Shown: positions 34,150 to 47,502, counted from the stretch's first letter. The stretch: DNA of 64,000 bases from Otatea glauca (GCA_036346275.1 CM070727.1:3401760-3465759), one strand, 5' to 3'. The notes: generated from the sequence alone by a model not told the origin. A program made the numbers and translations.

Positions 34150-35400
34150 CCTCAATAAAGTTTACGGTGTTTTTCAAATAGTCTCATCTATAAATATATA
34201 AATATGGAGTATGACTATCTTATATTCTAACAACAAATTAGTTTGATGTTCCCTGTATATATCTAATAAATATATATTTTTATGTCGTATTCTCTACATG
34301 CATGTATTAAATATAGTGCTTACTGCTTAGTTATAATTAGAGATAATTTAGTAATTTTCAAAATCATTTTAGTCTATATGCTAAAAAGATATATGTCTTG
34401 TAAATTTGGTCGGAGAGATTACATAGGTACTCCCAACTTTCAATGTACGCTTACCGTCTGATGCACACATTTTGTCTCTAGTGTTACGAGTGGTACTGCT
34501 ACACTTAGCACTGTAAAAAAAACTTGTTAGACTCGAATCGGAATTGATTAGATTACAGAAGTTAATAAGTATAAAATTGAAATGAGTCAATTTCAAACTA
34601 TTAAAGTTAACAAGACTTGGCTCGCTAATAGCTCATTAAATCGAATTTGAAATAATCATTTACACGATAAGTAAAATAATTTTATTTCGAATTATTTTTA
34701 AAAAAACACGATAATAGCCCGTTAAGTGGTTAGCCCTAGCCTACACTACAGACTACAAGAGTAGTAGGAGTAATTTCTTCCGACTTGGTTAACTTGCTTG
34801 CCATGCATGCATGTATGCTCCCCACCAGGAACAGCCAATCGGCCGGAAATCCCAACAGCGATCGGGATCCGACCTGGCCTCCACGGACTTGAACAGTGTT
34901 CGAACGGGACCGGCAAAACTCAGGATCGTTATTGGATTAGGTACAGTGAATAACGTGACCCCCTGTCCTTGGTTCTTCACAAGCAGGACGATTGCTATAG
35001 CAGTACATGTACATGTATTGGTTACAATTTGAACTCCCATAGTCCCATCCCATCCTGCTGCAAACATTCTGGACTGTTTCGAATCTTTACAACAGCAACA
35101 CCACAAGGTGAAGCCGGACCAGCACAGAAGGTGGCAATCCCGACAAAACACTGTTAGTTACTCAATCCTGTATGTTTAGACCACTTATTTTTATATTTTA
35201 ATGTAAAATTAATGTAATGTTCTATATGTACCCCTAATAAATATTCATCTTTACTTCATATTCTATACATGCATATATCGAATATAGTGCTTAGTAATAA
35301 TAATTATGTTTAATCTAGTTATTTTAAATATTTTCTTAGTCTATATGCTAAGAAGAAAATACATATTGTAAACTTGGACGAAGGGATAACTTTGCTAAAA
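34150..35400. repeat. Two diverged copies of one AT-rich repeat
   Basis: The segments at about 34240-34410 and 35210-35380 share ordered phrases: CTAATAAATAT, ATTCT-TACATGCAT, GAATATAGTGCTTA and TTAGTCTATATGCTAA. They are dispersed copies of the same element in the same orientation. Sequence between them is unassigned. Confidence 0.6.
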
Positions 35401-37139
35401 TGATGTTAGAAAAAGTTTCCACGCTTGCTCTGGAGTGTTACCAAACTTGACAATTGAGGTTTTAGGGTATATAAAGTGGTATAGACGGTTATTATATGTA
35501 ATACAATTTTATTTCATCTATAGATAGAACTAAGGTTAACTTATATAATAGATTGCCTATATAATGGTATATACAATATAAAATTGTCTATAAAACCTCT
35601 GTTAAATAGTTGCCAATATATTTCTATTTTCTCCGTATCATCTAAAATTCTATATGATAAAGGTTTAGAGATAGCTAGCATGTACCACTATATATGGTAA
35701 TAGGTTGGGCTCAGACGAGCTCCATTGTACCCTCTTTACACGAACGCACGGCATTGAGGTTAGTAAAGCCAAACTGAAACGTTTTGTTCTGGCTATGCAT
35801 ACCTGACTAAACCAACAGTTGGGTCAAGTTACCTTTGCAATGAGCTTGACACACTTAAGCACGATTTAAAAGGCCAATCCCCAGCCATCCTCTGGAGTAG
35901 ACCTAACCTGAGAAAATACAGCTTGGTTGCTCGGTCCAACTTTTCCCGTTCCCAAAGCTTGAAATTGATCAGGCTTGATAGTTGTCAACATGGATGTGTG
36001 CAAGGTCCCTGTTCGGTACAAACTTATGCCCGTTCGGTACACGATACGGGAAATGAGCTAATTCCCTGTAAATTTGCTGCATCTCAAAAACCACCCTTAC
36101 ACAAAATTACGCACAATATGTCATGCATGTTTGACTAGGCCAGCGATAAGCTCCAGATCACCGGGAAAAAAAAAATGAGCTACACAGTTCTGCATGGCTC
36201 AGAAAGGTCAGCCCCTACCTTTTCTCAAGGATCTATCCACTATACCACTCCCTATGCAACTTTAAACTGTCATACTTCTCCAAACAGGATAGAGAACTTG
36301 TAACAGTAGCTAACACAGGTTTCCCAGAATCAAGACTTCAAGAGTAGTCCATATCCAGCCCTTACGTGTGATCGCCCTCGATCAGTACCTGCAAACCGGG
36401 ATGGTCTGGACTACTGGACCACAACACTCGTTGCTTCCACTACAAACTAACAGAGTAATCAGACCGAACAAGACATGGATTTCAAATTTCAATTAAGTCA
36501 CGCGTATCTCCCACCTGGATATATCACCCCCATGGCAGCCCACTCTGTTTATTCTACTCCAGTGACCAATCCAAAGTTGACGACTGCGACTAACTAGACA
36601 CCGCGCGGAGACAACAGCATCACCTGTTAATCGTACGCGCAGACTTGCGGAGATCGCGAGTGTGCGAGCGGAGAACTACGCGTTAACGGAGATCACCGAG
36701 GGTGCTGCTTTTGAAACCATTACTTTCTGATCCTCGGTACCTTGATTTTTGCAAATTAGTCCATCATGGTGCGTGGATTTACAAATTTAGTATTCTCTCT
36801 GCCGTAAAAGGTGGTATGTTTCTACCGTGACAAGCCAACCGAGCGCGGCGGAAGCTCTCTATTGCGCCCGGGTAGCGCGAAAGCTACTATGCCGTAGTGG
36901 ACTGCACTGCTCTCGTGGTCGGTCGAGCTTTGCCGGCTTCCGCGCTCCCCGGGGGCAGCTCACCGGTTTTCACGCTCCCCTGGCGAGGCAGATGACACAT
37001 GTCGACTGACACGGCTTCCGCAATGAGGGAGAGGTCGAAATTTGCAAATCTACTTATGAGGAGGCTAGATTTGAAAAAAAAGATGGTAAGGGCTAGATAA
37101 ACAACGTCTTGTGCTGCTACCACCAATCACATATTCACA
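35401..37139. other. Intergenic, nothing assignable
   Basis: There is a TA-rich section near 35440-35620 with possible fold-back character. A later part (36730-37110) looks like a decayed transposon end, with TTTGCAAATT-like words on both sides, but I cannot define borders. Confidence 0.4.
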
Positions 37140-37142
37140 TGT

Positions 37143-37830
37143 AGACCTAAGCATCGTGCTAGCCTAGGCACAATGTGCCATGGGCCTAGACCATGTCGTG
37201 CTGCCACGACCTAATTCTCCATGCCGTATTGTGCTGATCTGTTCATCTTTGGCGAGTCTAGGCATGGGCATGGCCTATTAGCATATCGTGTCACCTTCGT
37301 GTCGTGCTGACCTAAGTTTGGTCTATTTGCATTATTACGAGGAGAGGAAATGAGCTGGAGACACGTGGGGCCAAGGCAATAGACACACATATTAGAAGAA
37401 AAAGAACTAAATTTTATTCATTCTTTGCAAAATGCGTGTCGAGATAATAGTTAATCTCCGCTCGTGGATTCAATTGCGACATGCTCAACATTTAGGAAAA
37501 CGAACTAGACATTTAGCCTTTTAGTTTCTTTCATATGCTTGAAGCGCTTGAGCCGTCTCATGCTTGTACTGTTGAGGCAGTTCTTCTTGCTTCACATCTG
37601 CTACCAAAATTTTCATATTATTTGTCGAAAACTGTAAAACAACTCGTGCCAAAGCCGCGCCGTGCCTACGTAATGCATGACAATCCTGTAGTGTGCAGTG
37701 CCGTTTATCGTGCCGGACCACTAGGCTTAGCACGACCCTACCAATCGTGGAGTGCCGACCTAACCCTATACACATGCGTGTTACAAACCGATTCTGAAAA
37801 GCTAGGCCTGATGCCCAGGGTTGTTCACAT
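37143..37830. repeat. Diverged relative of the GTGCCGGGCC hAT-like family
   Basis: The two ends carry words such as CGTGCTAGCCTAGGCAC, GTCGTGCTGCCACGACC and GTGCCGGACCACTAGGC, matching in style the ends of the element at 38607-40872. The borders are decayed. Confidence 0.45.
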
Positions 37831-38606
37831 GCAACGCATCCCAAAGATGGTCGATATTGGCAAATTATGCATGGTGGAGTTGGACCGGCCGACCGGCGTC
37901 GTCTCCTGAGTTCTGACTCAGCCCGGCTCTCCGCGAGAAAACTTTCAACGCGTTCTGTTCCGTTGCATGCGTTCCATACGGCGGCAGACGCGAGTGGACG
38001 AAACAAGGGAGGCAAGCAAAATGCGGGAGCCGCATGACCATGACCATGAACCCCAGAAATAAGGCAAAGTTGAATCGGATGCGGTCTGGCCTGTCCTGTC
38101 CTGTTGTAAACACGGCAAGAAACGCAGCATGCAGCTCCCGTGTTTCCCGGCCTTGACCACGCAGCGCGCCGTCCATGGACGATCGGACGGTGTCGGTGGG
38201 AAAAAACTTCAATGGCACCAGGGGAGAGAAAAAAATTAGTTACTTTAACATCTGTATTTGATGTAAGTCTAATTTTTGAAAGATGCTATAAAACACCGGC
38301 TGCCGTATAATTCATTTCCGTGTCTGTGGAGGCAAAGTCTAGGAGAACCAAACATACGCAAAACCTTGGTGCAACTTCACGGTGTGGTGCTGCTGCTGCG
38401 TGGACGAGTTCTCGCAACAAAATCAGGACCCAGCTTTCCTTTGTTTGTTCAGAAAAAGATACACCTGTACGTGTATGTGTACGTGTCCGAAGCTTTGAAC
38501 ATTTGCATTGACTAGCTTGAGCGGACATGGAGTAACTGATTTCTGGATCAAACAGGGACATTTACTTGTACATTCCATCCAAGCTAAGCTAGCCTTATTC
38601 AGGAGT
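37831..38606. other. Intergenic, no gene recognised
   Basis: Short overlapping frames on both strands occur but show no domain. Nothing further is assignable. Confidence 0.4.
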
Positions 38607-40872
38607 CAGAGGTGGGCGTCGTGCCGGGCCGGACTGATCCGGTACGGATCCATCGTGCTTCGTGTCTAAACCGTGCTGGGCCGTCACGGCTCGTCGTGCC
38701 CGTCGTGCCGTGCCGGTCCGGCTAGCTTTCGGCGAGCCCAGGCACGGCCCATTTGCGCTTCGGACCTGTTTCGTGCCATGCCGGTCTAAGCCCGGTCCAT
38801 ATGCACTATTGCAACGAGAGGAAAGGACCTGGAGACGCATAGGGAAAAGACAGTGATCTCCCTAGTAAGCCGTGTACTTCATAATACTTAGTGTTTTCGG
38901 TTGTAATTCAACGTGAGTACTCTTTAGCATCCTTCTTACTTATGTAGTTTTTCCTAACAATCTTCGAGGTGTCACACTGGTGACTCATTATGAACGCAAA
39001 GAAACGTAATAGCAGTAGCATCCTCTCTATTTTTCTGTTGCCTACAACACTTGGCATACTCCAATGCTCTCTTCTCGTGCTAGTTTGTCTTGCAACTTGT
39101 TGGTTAAAGAGAGAGAGAGCGCCATCTCCAACATGCATGTTGTAGGCTGTAGCTCATGAACGTCGGCGCCACCTCCAGCATATGGGTGCGTCACCGTCCA
39201 GGACCAGGTGCGTGCTCATGACTGGGTGGATTAACCGCACATAATCACAAATAGCTGTTCAAAAGCTATACGGTCCTAGCTTTAACGTGGGCGAGCTGAG
39301 AGCGGCTTGGTCATCCGGAAGCTAGACGGTCTTGGCTTCAATGTGGACGAGTTGAGAGCGGCTCAGCCGTCCAGAAGCTAGACGATTTTGGCTTAGCCTC
39401 GATTTTTCTTCTTCTCCTTGTCGTTTCCCATCTCCTACTAAGTTGTGACTTGTGAAGTGATTGAACCAATGAGCGATGAAGGTCTCGTTCAAGCATTTCA
39501 AGCACTACAAGTTTGCAATCATATGAATACTCAGGTGATGACGTGATGCTTGTATGTATAGTACTAACTAAACGTCGGTCGAGGAGAGGACGAGAGAGAG
39601 ATAGACGAGCGAGTGAGGAGCGAAAGGAGCTAGGCGCAGTGCCGATCGAGGAGAGGGAGAAAGAGAGTGAGCTAGAGAGGGATGAGTAACTGTCACGACG
39701 GATTTTCATATAAGTGAGGCAATTTTTTCAGAAATCAAAATATTTAAGCTTATATAATTTTATTTAATTAGTTGAATTTTACAATTTTATTTTATTTTCT
39801 CTCTATTTTTCTTTCTCCTTTTCCCCTTTCTGTTTTTTTCACTTATTTTCACCATTTCCCTCTCTTTTTTCCCTTCCCTCCTATTTCTCGTTCCCTTTTT
39901 CCCCACCGGCGCTCTTTTTTCTTCTCTCGAGCCCTCCCTTTTCCCCTGAGCTGACCGACACCACGGCGCCCAATTCCCTTGGTCCCTCCGCCCACCTCCC
40001 TCCTCTCCAGACTCCATGGCGCGGGCGCCTCCCTTCTCTCTGGGCACCACAGCGGAGGATCCGAGGTGACCGGAGGCAGGAGGGGAGACGAGGCGGTGGG
40101 ATGGTAGAGGAGCCGAGGCAGCGGGATGGCGGAGAAGGCGAGGCGGCGACCACGATGACGCAGCTGGAGGTGGGAGGCGAGGCGGTGTGCTCGGTGGCGG
40201 GAGGCAAGGTGGAGGCCATGGCGACGCAAGGAGGTGGGAGGCAAGGCAAAGGCACGACGGAGGAGCCGAGGCGACGAGAGGTTGGACCACGGCAGCCATG
40301 GCGCGAGCGCGACCACACCGACGTGACCACGACGGCCACAACGCGTGCGCGACCACGACGATGCGGCCAGGTGCGTGGGGAGCGCGAGGGACGGGGCGAG
40401 GTGGGAAGGGACTGGCGGGGAAGCAAGGCGTCAGGGCTGGCAGGGCGGGCGCGAGCACGACGAGGCGGCGCGCTAGATGCGAGGCAAGGCGCCCGGGGTG
40501 GGGAGTTGAGGCAGGAAGGGACGGGCGGGAAAGTAAGGCGTCGGGATGGGCAACGAGGCAGGGCAGGTGCGAGCACGATGAGGTGGCGGCTAGATGCGAG
40601 GCAAGGCGGTCGAGGTGGGGGAGTCGAGGCCGAGCCTTTGTGACGGCGTGCCTACGCCGTGCTTTCGTACAGACGTGCCTCCACTGTGCCGGGCGGCACG
40701 AGCACGGTCCAAACGATCGTACCGTACTGTACCGCCCACCGTGCCCAGTTTCTAGGCCCGAGGCAACAAGCCGACTTGGCGATCCACTTTGTGTTGGGCC
40801 GTGCTTTGGACCGAACTATACCGCCGTGTTTCGGACCGACCCACAGAAGCACGGCCCGGATGCCCACCTCTG
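38607..40872. mobile_element. hAT-like 2.27-kb element with GC-rich cargo
   Basis: The ends are inverted copies of CAGAGGTGGGC, and for about 200 bp inward both are built of GTGCCGGGCC / GGCCCGGCAC-type words. The flanks ATTCAGGAGT and AATCAGGACT are alike but not identical, possibly an aged target duplication. The interior holds a triple 56-bp repeat (39264-39430) and a GC-rich block (39980-40640) open in several frames on both strands, which looks like captured or simple GC-rich sequence with no product I recognise. The right end lies 580 bp before the SRS/SHI start codon. Confidence 0.7.
39264..39430. repeat. Three tandem copies of a 56-bp unit
   Basis: Units start at 39264, 39320 and 39376, each with AGCTAGACGGTCTTGGCTT and, in the first two, GAGAGCGGCT. 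The third is partial. Confidence 0.85.
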
Positions 40873-41452
40873 AATCAGGACTCAGGAGACCATCGAATCT
40901 CTCCTTGCCACATATACGCACTTATTTTATTGGGCAGCTGTACCCTCCCTCACCTTTTCCCTCCTATCTCGCAACGCAACAGTGCTAGCAGCAGCAACCA
41001 CACCACACCAGCACAGCCGCGTTGCCGTGTTGGTGGCTACTGGCTACTCACTCGCTCCCCCGGTCACTCGGTGTGGGAGCATACTGCGAAGAAAGCTAGA
41101 GGGAGAGGGAGAGAGACGGGGCGCAAGTGAGAAGAAGAGGCGCTGAGGCAGGCAGGCAGGCAATAAATGGCAGTTTAGTGAGCGCAGGCTCCATGGCGGC
41201 GTGGCAGGCCCTCTCTGTCGCCTCTGCGTCTTAACCCCTCTCCTCCCCCGCTACGCCCACCGCCCGCTACGCCCACACGGATTCACTACTCATCCTCTCG
41301 TACTCCTTCACTTGTGCTGCTGCGCGCGTCGTCGCATAGTAGGGGTACAGCAGGCAAGAGAGCGCCGCGCGCGGAACGAGCGTATGGCCAGGCCGCCCAC
41401 GTCGAGCCGGCTGTAGAGAGAGATCGGCACGGCCGCCTATGGACCTGGCCGC
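40873..41452 (+). promoter_or_regulatory. Promoter and 5' leader region of the SRS/SHI gene
   Basis: This interval lies between the end of the upstream transposon and the start codon. It contains a GAGAGGGAGAGAGA stretch near 41099 and a GGCA run at 41151-41161. Small upstream frames are present: ATGGCAGTTTAG near 41167, a 13-codon frame near 41192, and ATGGACCTGGCC at 41439, which overlaps the main start. No single TATA box stands out. The transcription start is unknown. Confidence 0.45.
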
Positions 41453-42482
41453 ATGGCGGGGTTCCCTCTAGGCGGAGGAAGCAGCCGCGACAACCCGGCA
41501 CCGCCCGTTCCGCCCGTGCACCCCTCCGACGCGTCCTCCTTCCTCTACGCCACCCGCGGTGGCAGCTTCCAGCTATGGCAGCAGCAGGAACAGCACCCGT
41601 TCTACGCCTCCAACATCATCCGCTTCGCCGATGACGCACCCGCAGCGCCGTCGCTCCCGGGCGCATCCTCCTCCTCGTCCCGCGGGATGCGGACGGGGGG
41701 TGGTGGAGGAGGAGGCGACGGCGGCGTGAGCTGCCAGGACTGCGGCAACCAGGCCAAGAAGGACTGCACCCACCTGCGCTGCCGCACCTGCTGCAAGAGC
41801 CGCGGCTTCCACTGCGCAACCCACGTCAAGTCCACCTGGGTCGCCGCCGCCAAGCGCCGCGAGCGGCAGCAGCAGCTCGCCGCTCTCGCGGCCTCCGCCG
41901 CCGCCGCCGCGGAGGCCTTCCCCTCCCGCGACACGTCCAAGCGCCCGCGCGCTCGTCCCTCCACCACCACACCCAACACCTCCTCTGGTAATATAGCCAT
42001 GCTTCACCTTACCATCTCGCGCGCTTCTGTTTTAGGATCTAACGCTAACTCTTGTGTTTCCTTGTGCTGCTGCTGCTGCTGCGTGTGTAGGGGATCAGCA
42101 GATGGTGACTGTAGCGGAGAGGTTCCCGCGGGAGGTGAGCTCCGAGGCGGTGTTCCGCTGCGTGCGCCTGGGGCCGGTCGACCAGGCCCAGGCGGAGGTC
42201 GCGTACCAGACCACCGTTAGCATCGGCGGCCACGTGTTCAAGGGCATCCTGCACGACGTCGGTCCCGACGCACTGCCAGCCGCTGGCGGCGGTGACTACC
42301 ACTTCCGCCAAGCGGGCGACGGGTCCTCGCCGAGCACGGCCGCTGCGGGCGAAGCAGGCGGCGGCGGCGCTGGCGGCAATATCATCGTGTCATCGGCTGT
42401 GGTAATGGACCCGTACCCGACGCCCGGGCCGTACGGGGCGTACCCGACCGGCACGCCGTTCTTCCACGGCCACCCGAGATAG
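41453..42482 (+). CDS. SHI/STY/SRS family RING-like zinc-finger transcription factor
   Basis: Two exons, 41453-41987 and 42091-42482, joined in phase 1, give 308 residues. The start MAGFPLGGGS is typical of grass members. The zinc finger lies at residues 94-121: Cys94-x2-Cys97-x7-Cys105-x4-Cys110-x2-Cys113-Cys114-x6-Cys121, followed by HVKSTWV and a basic AKRRERQQQ. The second signature IGGH is at residues 223-226 in VSIGGHVFKGILHDVGPD. Family members (LRP1, SHI, STY1) are nuclear activators acting with auxin in organ and lateral root development; that role here is inferred. Low-complexity Gly, Ser and Ala tracts are normal for the family. The frame is intact and both splice sites fit, so this is the one clearly functional-looking gene in the window. 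Confidence 0.96.
41988..42090 (+). other. Intron of the SRS/SHI gene
   Basis: The 103-bp intron begins GTAATATAGC and ends GCGTGTGTAG. A GCT/CTG trinucleotide run (TGCTGCTGCTGCTGCTGC) sits just before the acceptor. Its position between the zinc finger and the IGGH domain is usual for this family. Confidence 0.9.
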
Positions 42483-44148
42483 TGACCTGCGCCTCCCTCC
42501 CTCTCCGGCTGCCTCGCAGTAACGCCACGCCGCCATCTCTCGATCTATATGTCAATTGTGTTAGCTTCTGAATTCTTAGCTTCTTATTGATGCATAAATT
42601 GATGTTTCTTTCTCTAGAGCCTAGCTAGCTTAATTAGGCGCCTTAATCTAGACTTGTCGCTTCTTGGGAGCATTTGAGCTAGGTGTTCAGTAATACTCTG
42701 CCGAGCAAATGATTAAAAATCTGACAGTTAGGAGCTTGGGAAGCATGATTTCTTGCATTGTTATTGTTCTTCCCGGTGCTTGAATTGACAGTGTTGGTAA
42801 TTCTTGCTACTCTTGCTGCTGTTCTTCTTTAGTAGTAGTAACTAGCTGGATTGCCAGCGCAATTTGGGTGGCTATATTTGTTACAATTTGTTTTGTACTA
42901 AGGACAACCTAGATGCTTTAAACTAATTATATATTGCTGCGGTATTTTGGAATTATTATATATTTCTGCTAATAATTTTTAGTTCCTTTAGGAACATTGA
43001 AAATACTAAGAAAAGATCGAAGATAATGATACGTTGTGACAGGATAGTGAATACGTTTTAGGGAAAAATATCAACTCAATTTTTCAGGAAAGGCATCTTT
43101 TGGTTGAAACGTACTGTTTTTTCAGTTCTCTACATTCGTTAAAAATGGCAAGATCAACATGGTGTGGAGTGTGGACTGCAGGTCGTAGCATGTGAAGCAC
43201 AATGACATTCAGGGCCACGACATCCAGCATTTCGATCTACTCTATCTGCGGTCATCGTTATTTTCTTTTATGCTTTCATCAAACTATAGACAGACTTCGT
43301 CTTGCATTCGGTCCATTGAATGCATGAGTATCAAAGAAAATAATTAACCTTCTCGTAATCTGTTGGCCACTTCTCGGACTTGGCAACCTCAAATTCTTTT
43401 GTGCCATATCCTTGAGTGCCATCTCTATCCAGATCAAAAGAAAGCTCAGACCACACAGAGATAGCTTAAAATCTGCATGTTACGAACGGCTAGATCAGAT
43501 CAGTCTTGGTATTATATCTTTCTATGGCATCAGAAGAACTGGTTATACATGATAATTTTTTCTTATATGGATTATTTTCTTGGATGCTTTAGAATGTTTA
43601 GGTGTGCATGGCAATTCTGCTTAAAATTAGAGTTATATTTGTCGATTGTTGTATTTAAATATATTTTTGTTTAATTTGCATCGTTAGAATCTGAACCACC
43701 AGAATTTACAGTGTAGAATTATCTTTTTTCACCAATTAACTTGGTAATTTCTAGCCCTTTTAAGAGAGTGTGTGGTGATTATTTTTTTTTTAAGATGGAA
43801 TTTGGTCAATGCTATGAATCGGTATTGCTCTCCATGGTTGATGGTGACAGTTGGCCTCCCTGACTTTTACATGTGCGGAGTCTATCGATATGCACAGAGC
43901 TTAGTTCTTCCATGTTTGCTCTCGATGGAATCCAACTTTTATTCACTTCACCAATGCGTTAATTTTAATCTCTGTATATTCTTCTGGTTGCTATCAGATA
44001 CTCCCACTGTTCTTTCGTGTTTGACACCCTAGAACCTATGCCGTTAAACCTTCTAAAGTTTGACCGCTCATATCTTTAATATTATGTAGATTGGCTATAT
44101 AAAAACTATATATTTAGATTTGTTGTTAAAATTATTTTCATAATATTA
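42483..44148. other. 3' flank of the SRS/SHI gene, no further gene
   Basis: The first few hundred bases are presumably the 3' untranslated region. No clear polyadenylation signal can be singled out. The rest is AT-rich and without a coding pattern. Confidence 0.5.
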
Positions 44149-44340
44149 GGCCCTGTTTGGTAGAGCTTCAGATCCTAGCACCACCTCAGATCTGAATCTT
44201 GTAGGCTAAAATAAATTGAATTAAATTTAAATTTTTAGTCTAAAATTAAATAAGATGACCTATCTAAACACTCTTAATATACCCACAGCTCCAGCTCTAC
44301 GGATCTGTGGAGCTAAAAATACCGAGCCGTACCAAACACA
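44149..44340. repeat. MITE with GGCCCTGTTTGGTA ends
   Basis: The left end GGCCCTGTTTGGTAGAGCT mirrors the right end, whose complement reads TGTGTTTGGTACGGCTCGG. A related partial copy lies at 61144-61290 and shares TAGTCTAAAAT and GATCTATCTAAACACTC. Target duplication is unclear. Confidence 0.65.
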
Positions 44341-47300
44341 ATAAGCTTATTATCCTATAATACGATAGAGCTAATCTCAATGACCGTGAACAGTCAAAAA
44401 GTGCAATTTAAAAAAGATTAGTATCCTCCTCTATTGCTCTAATCATCGGGCTGCTTTCTCTATTTCCTTGATGTTGTATTATATAGATTGACATTACTAA
44501 GTAATATGTATTGTATGCTTCTATAACATTAAAGTTCTATTTGTTATCAATGTGTATTGTCGATTTATGGTTATTAACTTGTACTGTTATAATCTAAATC
44601 CATTATAATTGACGGCGTAGATAGTTGTTTGGTTTTTTCTTCAATTAATATCGTAATTTATAACCTTTAAGAGCAAACGTGGTGGATTCTTTTGAATTTC
44701 CATATTTTTGAATTTTATATGATATGGAGTATTTTTTGTTTTAGGTTGGAATTAGTATACAAATACAATTAATAATATTCATTTCATTATTATTCTAATT
44801 TTATATATTTAGGGTCCACTAAATGGACTAGGTCTTTTTTTTTTCTTTTTTCCTCGAGCAACGTAGGAATTTCTAGACTTTAGAGGGAATGTGGTGCCTT
44901 TTATCCTCAACTTTAATAATATAATTCGGTTATGAATATATACCATTATAGATTATAGTTTTTGTTTCTAAATATATGTTATAATTTTTTATTATTTTTC
45001 TTTCTATATCCCTCCCATTTATCAATATCATTTATTAATATGTGTTGGAGTAGTACACACAATTCAAGATATAACGAGACGGATAATAGTACAATTTTTT
45101 TGTGTAGATGTACCTTGTGTAGGTTGAAGTGCAACGGACAGAATTACAAGATACTCGTAAGGCCAAGGTTTTCTCTACTTCTGCATGTAGCTTCTGTCTG
45201 TCTTCCATAAGATGCGACCCCTTCGCTTTACTACTAGTTTTACCTTTGCTCTTCAAAAGCTGAGCCCTAGAAACCTAGTTGGCTTTAATTGATAGCTCGT
45301 GGATCCTAGATATCGCATCGTGTTAATTAAATGGTGTGTTTGTTTATGCATAAATGGATGAGAGAGACGAAGGGTTGAGTCATCATATCCATGCTCATTG
45401 GAGACAGAAATTAAGGAGATTGGTAACCAGTGGATCCTAGTCTAGATATCGCATTGTGTTAATTAATTGGTGTGTTTGTTTACGCATAATTAGATGAGAG
45501 AGACGAAGGGTTGAGTCACATGGGAAAGAGAAATTAAGGAGATCGAGAGAAAGGATGGGAGCAAATGTTCAGCTGATTGGGAGCTGTGAGTCTGTGACCG
45601 GTCGAGGCATGCGCCGATCCCTTGCTTGATTTGAGAGTTTTCTTTTGTGTTTCCGAGTTTAGCAATTGTAAGGAGATGATGACTCTGGATCGCAGAATAT
45701 CGTGTTCCTCATCTCTCTAACAAGACTCGTTGTCTCGTTGATCCCATCACATCGCGTCCAGAATATATATATACACCATATTTTTATGGCTTTTGTCCAT
45801 CAGTCTCCATCATCCTAGATTGCTAGTGTGCATTCCCTGCGTTGGGCAACTATTGCTGTACAGGCCCTACAGGGAGTTAGCCTATTCTGTCACAGCTTTC
45901 TCTCTCTATCTCTTTCTACAAGTCATTGGTCTCTCACAAGAAAATGGGCTGTTAATTTCACTTCTGTCTCACAAGAAATGATGCAGTGAGCTTTAGTAAT
46001 TCCGGTATCCAGTAATGCTAGCTACGCTCGAGCCGGCTCGAAAACCTTAAATTGATCGGCGGTTAAATAAAAAAAAATATCACGTAAACCGGTCAAAAAT
46101 CGAGTGTTTTTAATAGAAATCGATGAAAATCGCTCAAAATATCGGTCGCAAGAAAATTTCAATTCGTTTATCGATTTTCAAACCTCAATTCTGCTAAATC
46201 TGCGTTTGATTGGATGTACATTTGCATGGAAATAAAAGAATTCACAGAAAGATTAATAATGTTATAATTGATTAAAAAAATCTACGTACACTGCGTGCTT
46301 ACATGAATTTAATGGACTTCGTAAACTTTGGAAATAGCACATGGTATGCTTGTTCTAAGACCTTTACTAGTACTATTTGAGGGAATTTGGTGAAATTTTT
46401 GTAAGTATCGTTATCATGTTACTTGTAATGCATGTCTTATACATTGCCTTCTCAACTTAGTACGGTGTAGAATTGGGTGTAACCTGTATATAGTCTGTTG
46501 GATGCTTTACATATATCATATTTCTAGAAAGTGGAGTGCAATTTTGAAATCCTTTTGTCAAGCGTGATTATGCTGAAATAATGTGGGTATTGCATGAAAT
46601 GCTATAATCTCCAGCTTGTAAGCCACAAATGCTGATTACATAGTTTCTGTTCTAGCTCTATGTATGCATTGTATGGTTATCAGGTGGTGTATCTATTAGC
46701 TAGTCCATGTGTGTACGTACGTAGTAAACGATTTATGCATTTCGCTTCTTGGTATCCGTGGAAAGGGTTTAGCAGACACATTGACTTCTTATTTTAAAAT
46801 TAAATGAAATGCATGCATCTCCGGTTTTTATTTGCTCTTAGTGATTTGCCTATACTATTTAAGTACTCAATTGAAAAATGCGTCGAGTTTCGTACACGGA
46901 ACATGACACAGGAAAGGTTGATAATATTCTCATACTTCAACGATTAATAAAAAGATGTTTTGTGATTAATATGCATGCAATTGGTTACAACAATTCGCCG
47001 TACAAAATTGAACTATATATATGGATGGAATGTGGAAGGAACCGGTCGACAATTTTTTGCATGTCTATAAAAATTTGTGAAATTTTTATCCGTTCACTTG
47101 GATTTCTTTACTGCCTATACAATTGACCACATTGTGACACGTGGAAGCTAGTAGTGGGCAATGGGCATCTCATACTCCTGTCTTAATACATAATCTTGCT
47201 TTGAGCAAATCCCTAGTCGATTAATTTACAATATAATCTCTTTGCGCTAGAGGCATCTGTTCGTCATTCCTAGGTCTCTTTCGATCTTTTTCTGCACCTT

Positions 47301-47502
47301 TTTGGGAACAAATTCGCGCTTCATTTCGCATTCCCAATCTTGACGGTTTTACTTCAGAAAACCGAATGCTCTCTAGATCTCTTGGACCACTAGTGGTAGA
47401 CTGGTAGCTGCAGTGTTCGGCTGAAATGCATAACTTGCGAGGTGATGGCGCCAAAATAAGCGTGCCCTCAGGGCATAGGCTGGTTGAGTCAATGTCTAAT
47501 AA
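44341..47502. other. AT-rich intergenic region
   Basis: No gene is recognised. The stretch near 46030-46185 has AAAACCTTAAATTGATCGG at one side and, on the complement, AGGTTTGAAAATCGATAAA at the other, suggesting a small hAT-type MITE. Confidence 0.45.
45297..45553. repeat. Tandem duplication of about 130 bp
   Basis: Two adjacent copies share GTGGATCCTAGATATCGCAT, GGTGTGTTTGTTTA-GCATAA and GAGAGAGACGAAGGGTTGAG, with small differences and a short insertion in the first. Confidence 0.85.

Noticed and set aside
39787..40873. Several frames of 155-231 codons on both strands
   Set aside because: They overlap in a GC-rich block inside a transposon and show no domain; long chance frames are expected at this composition.
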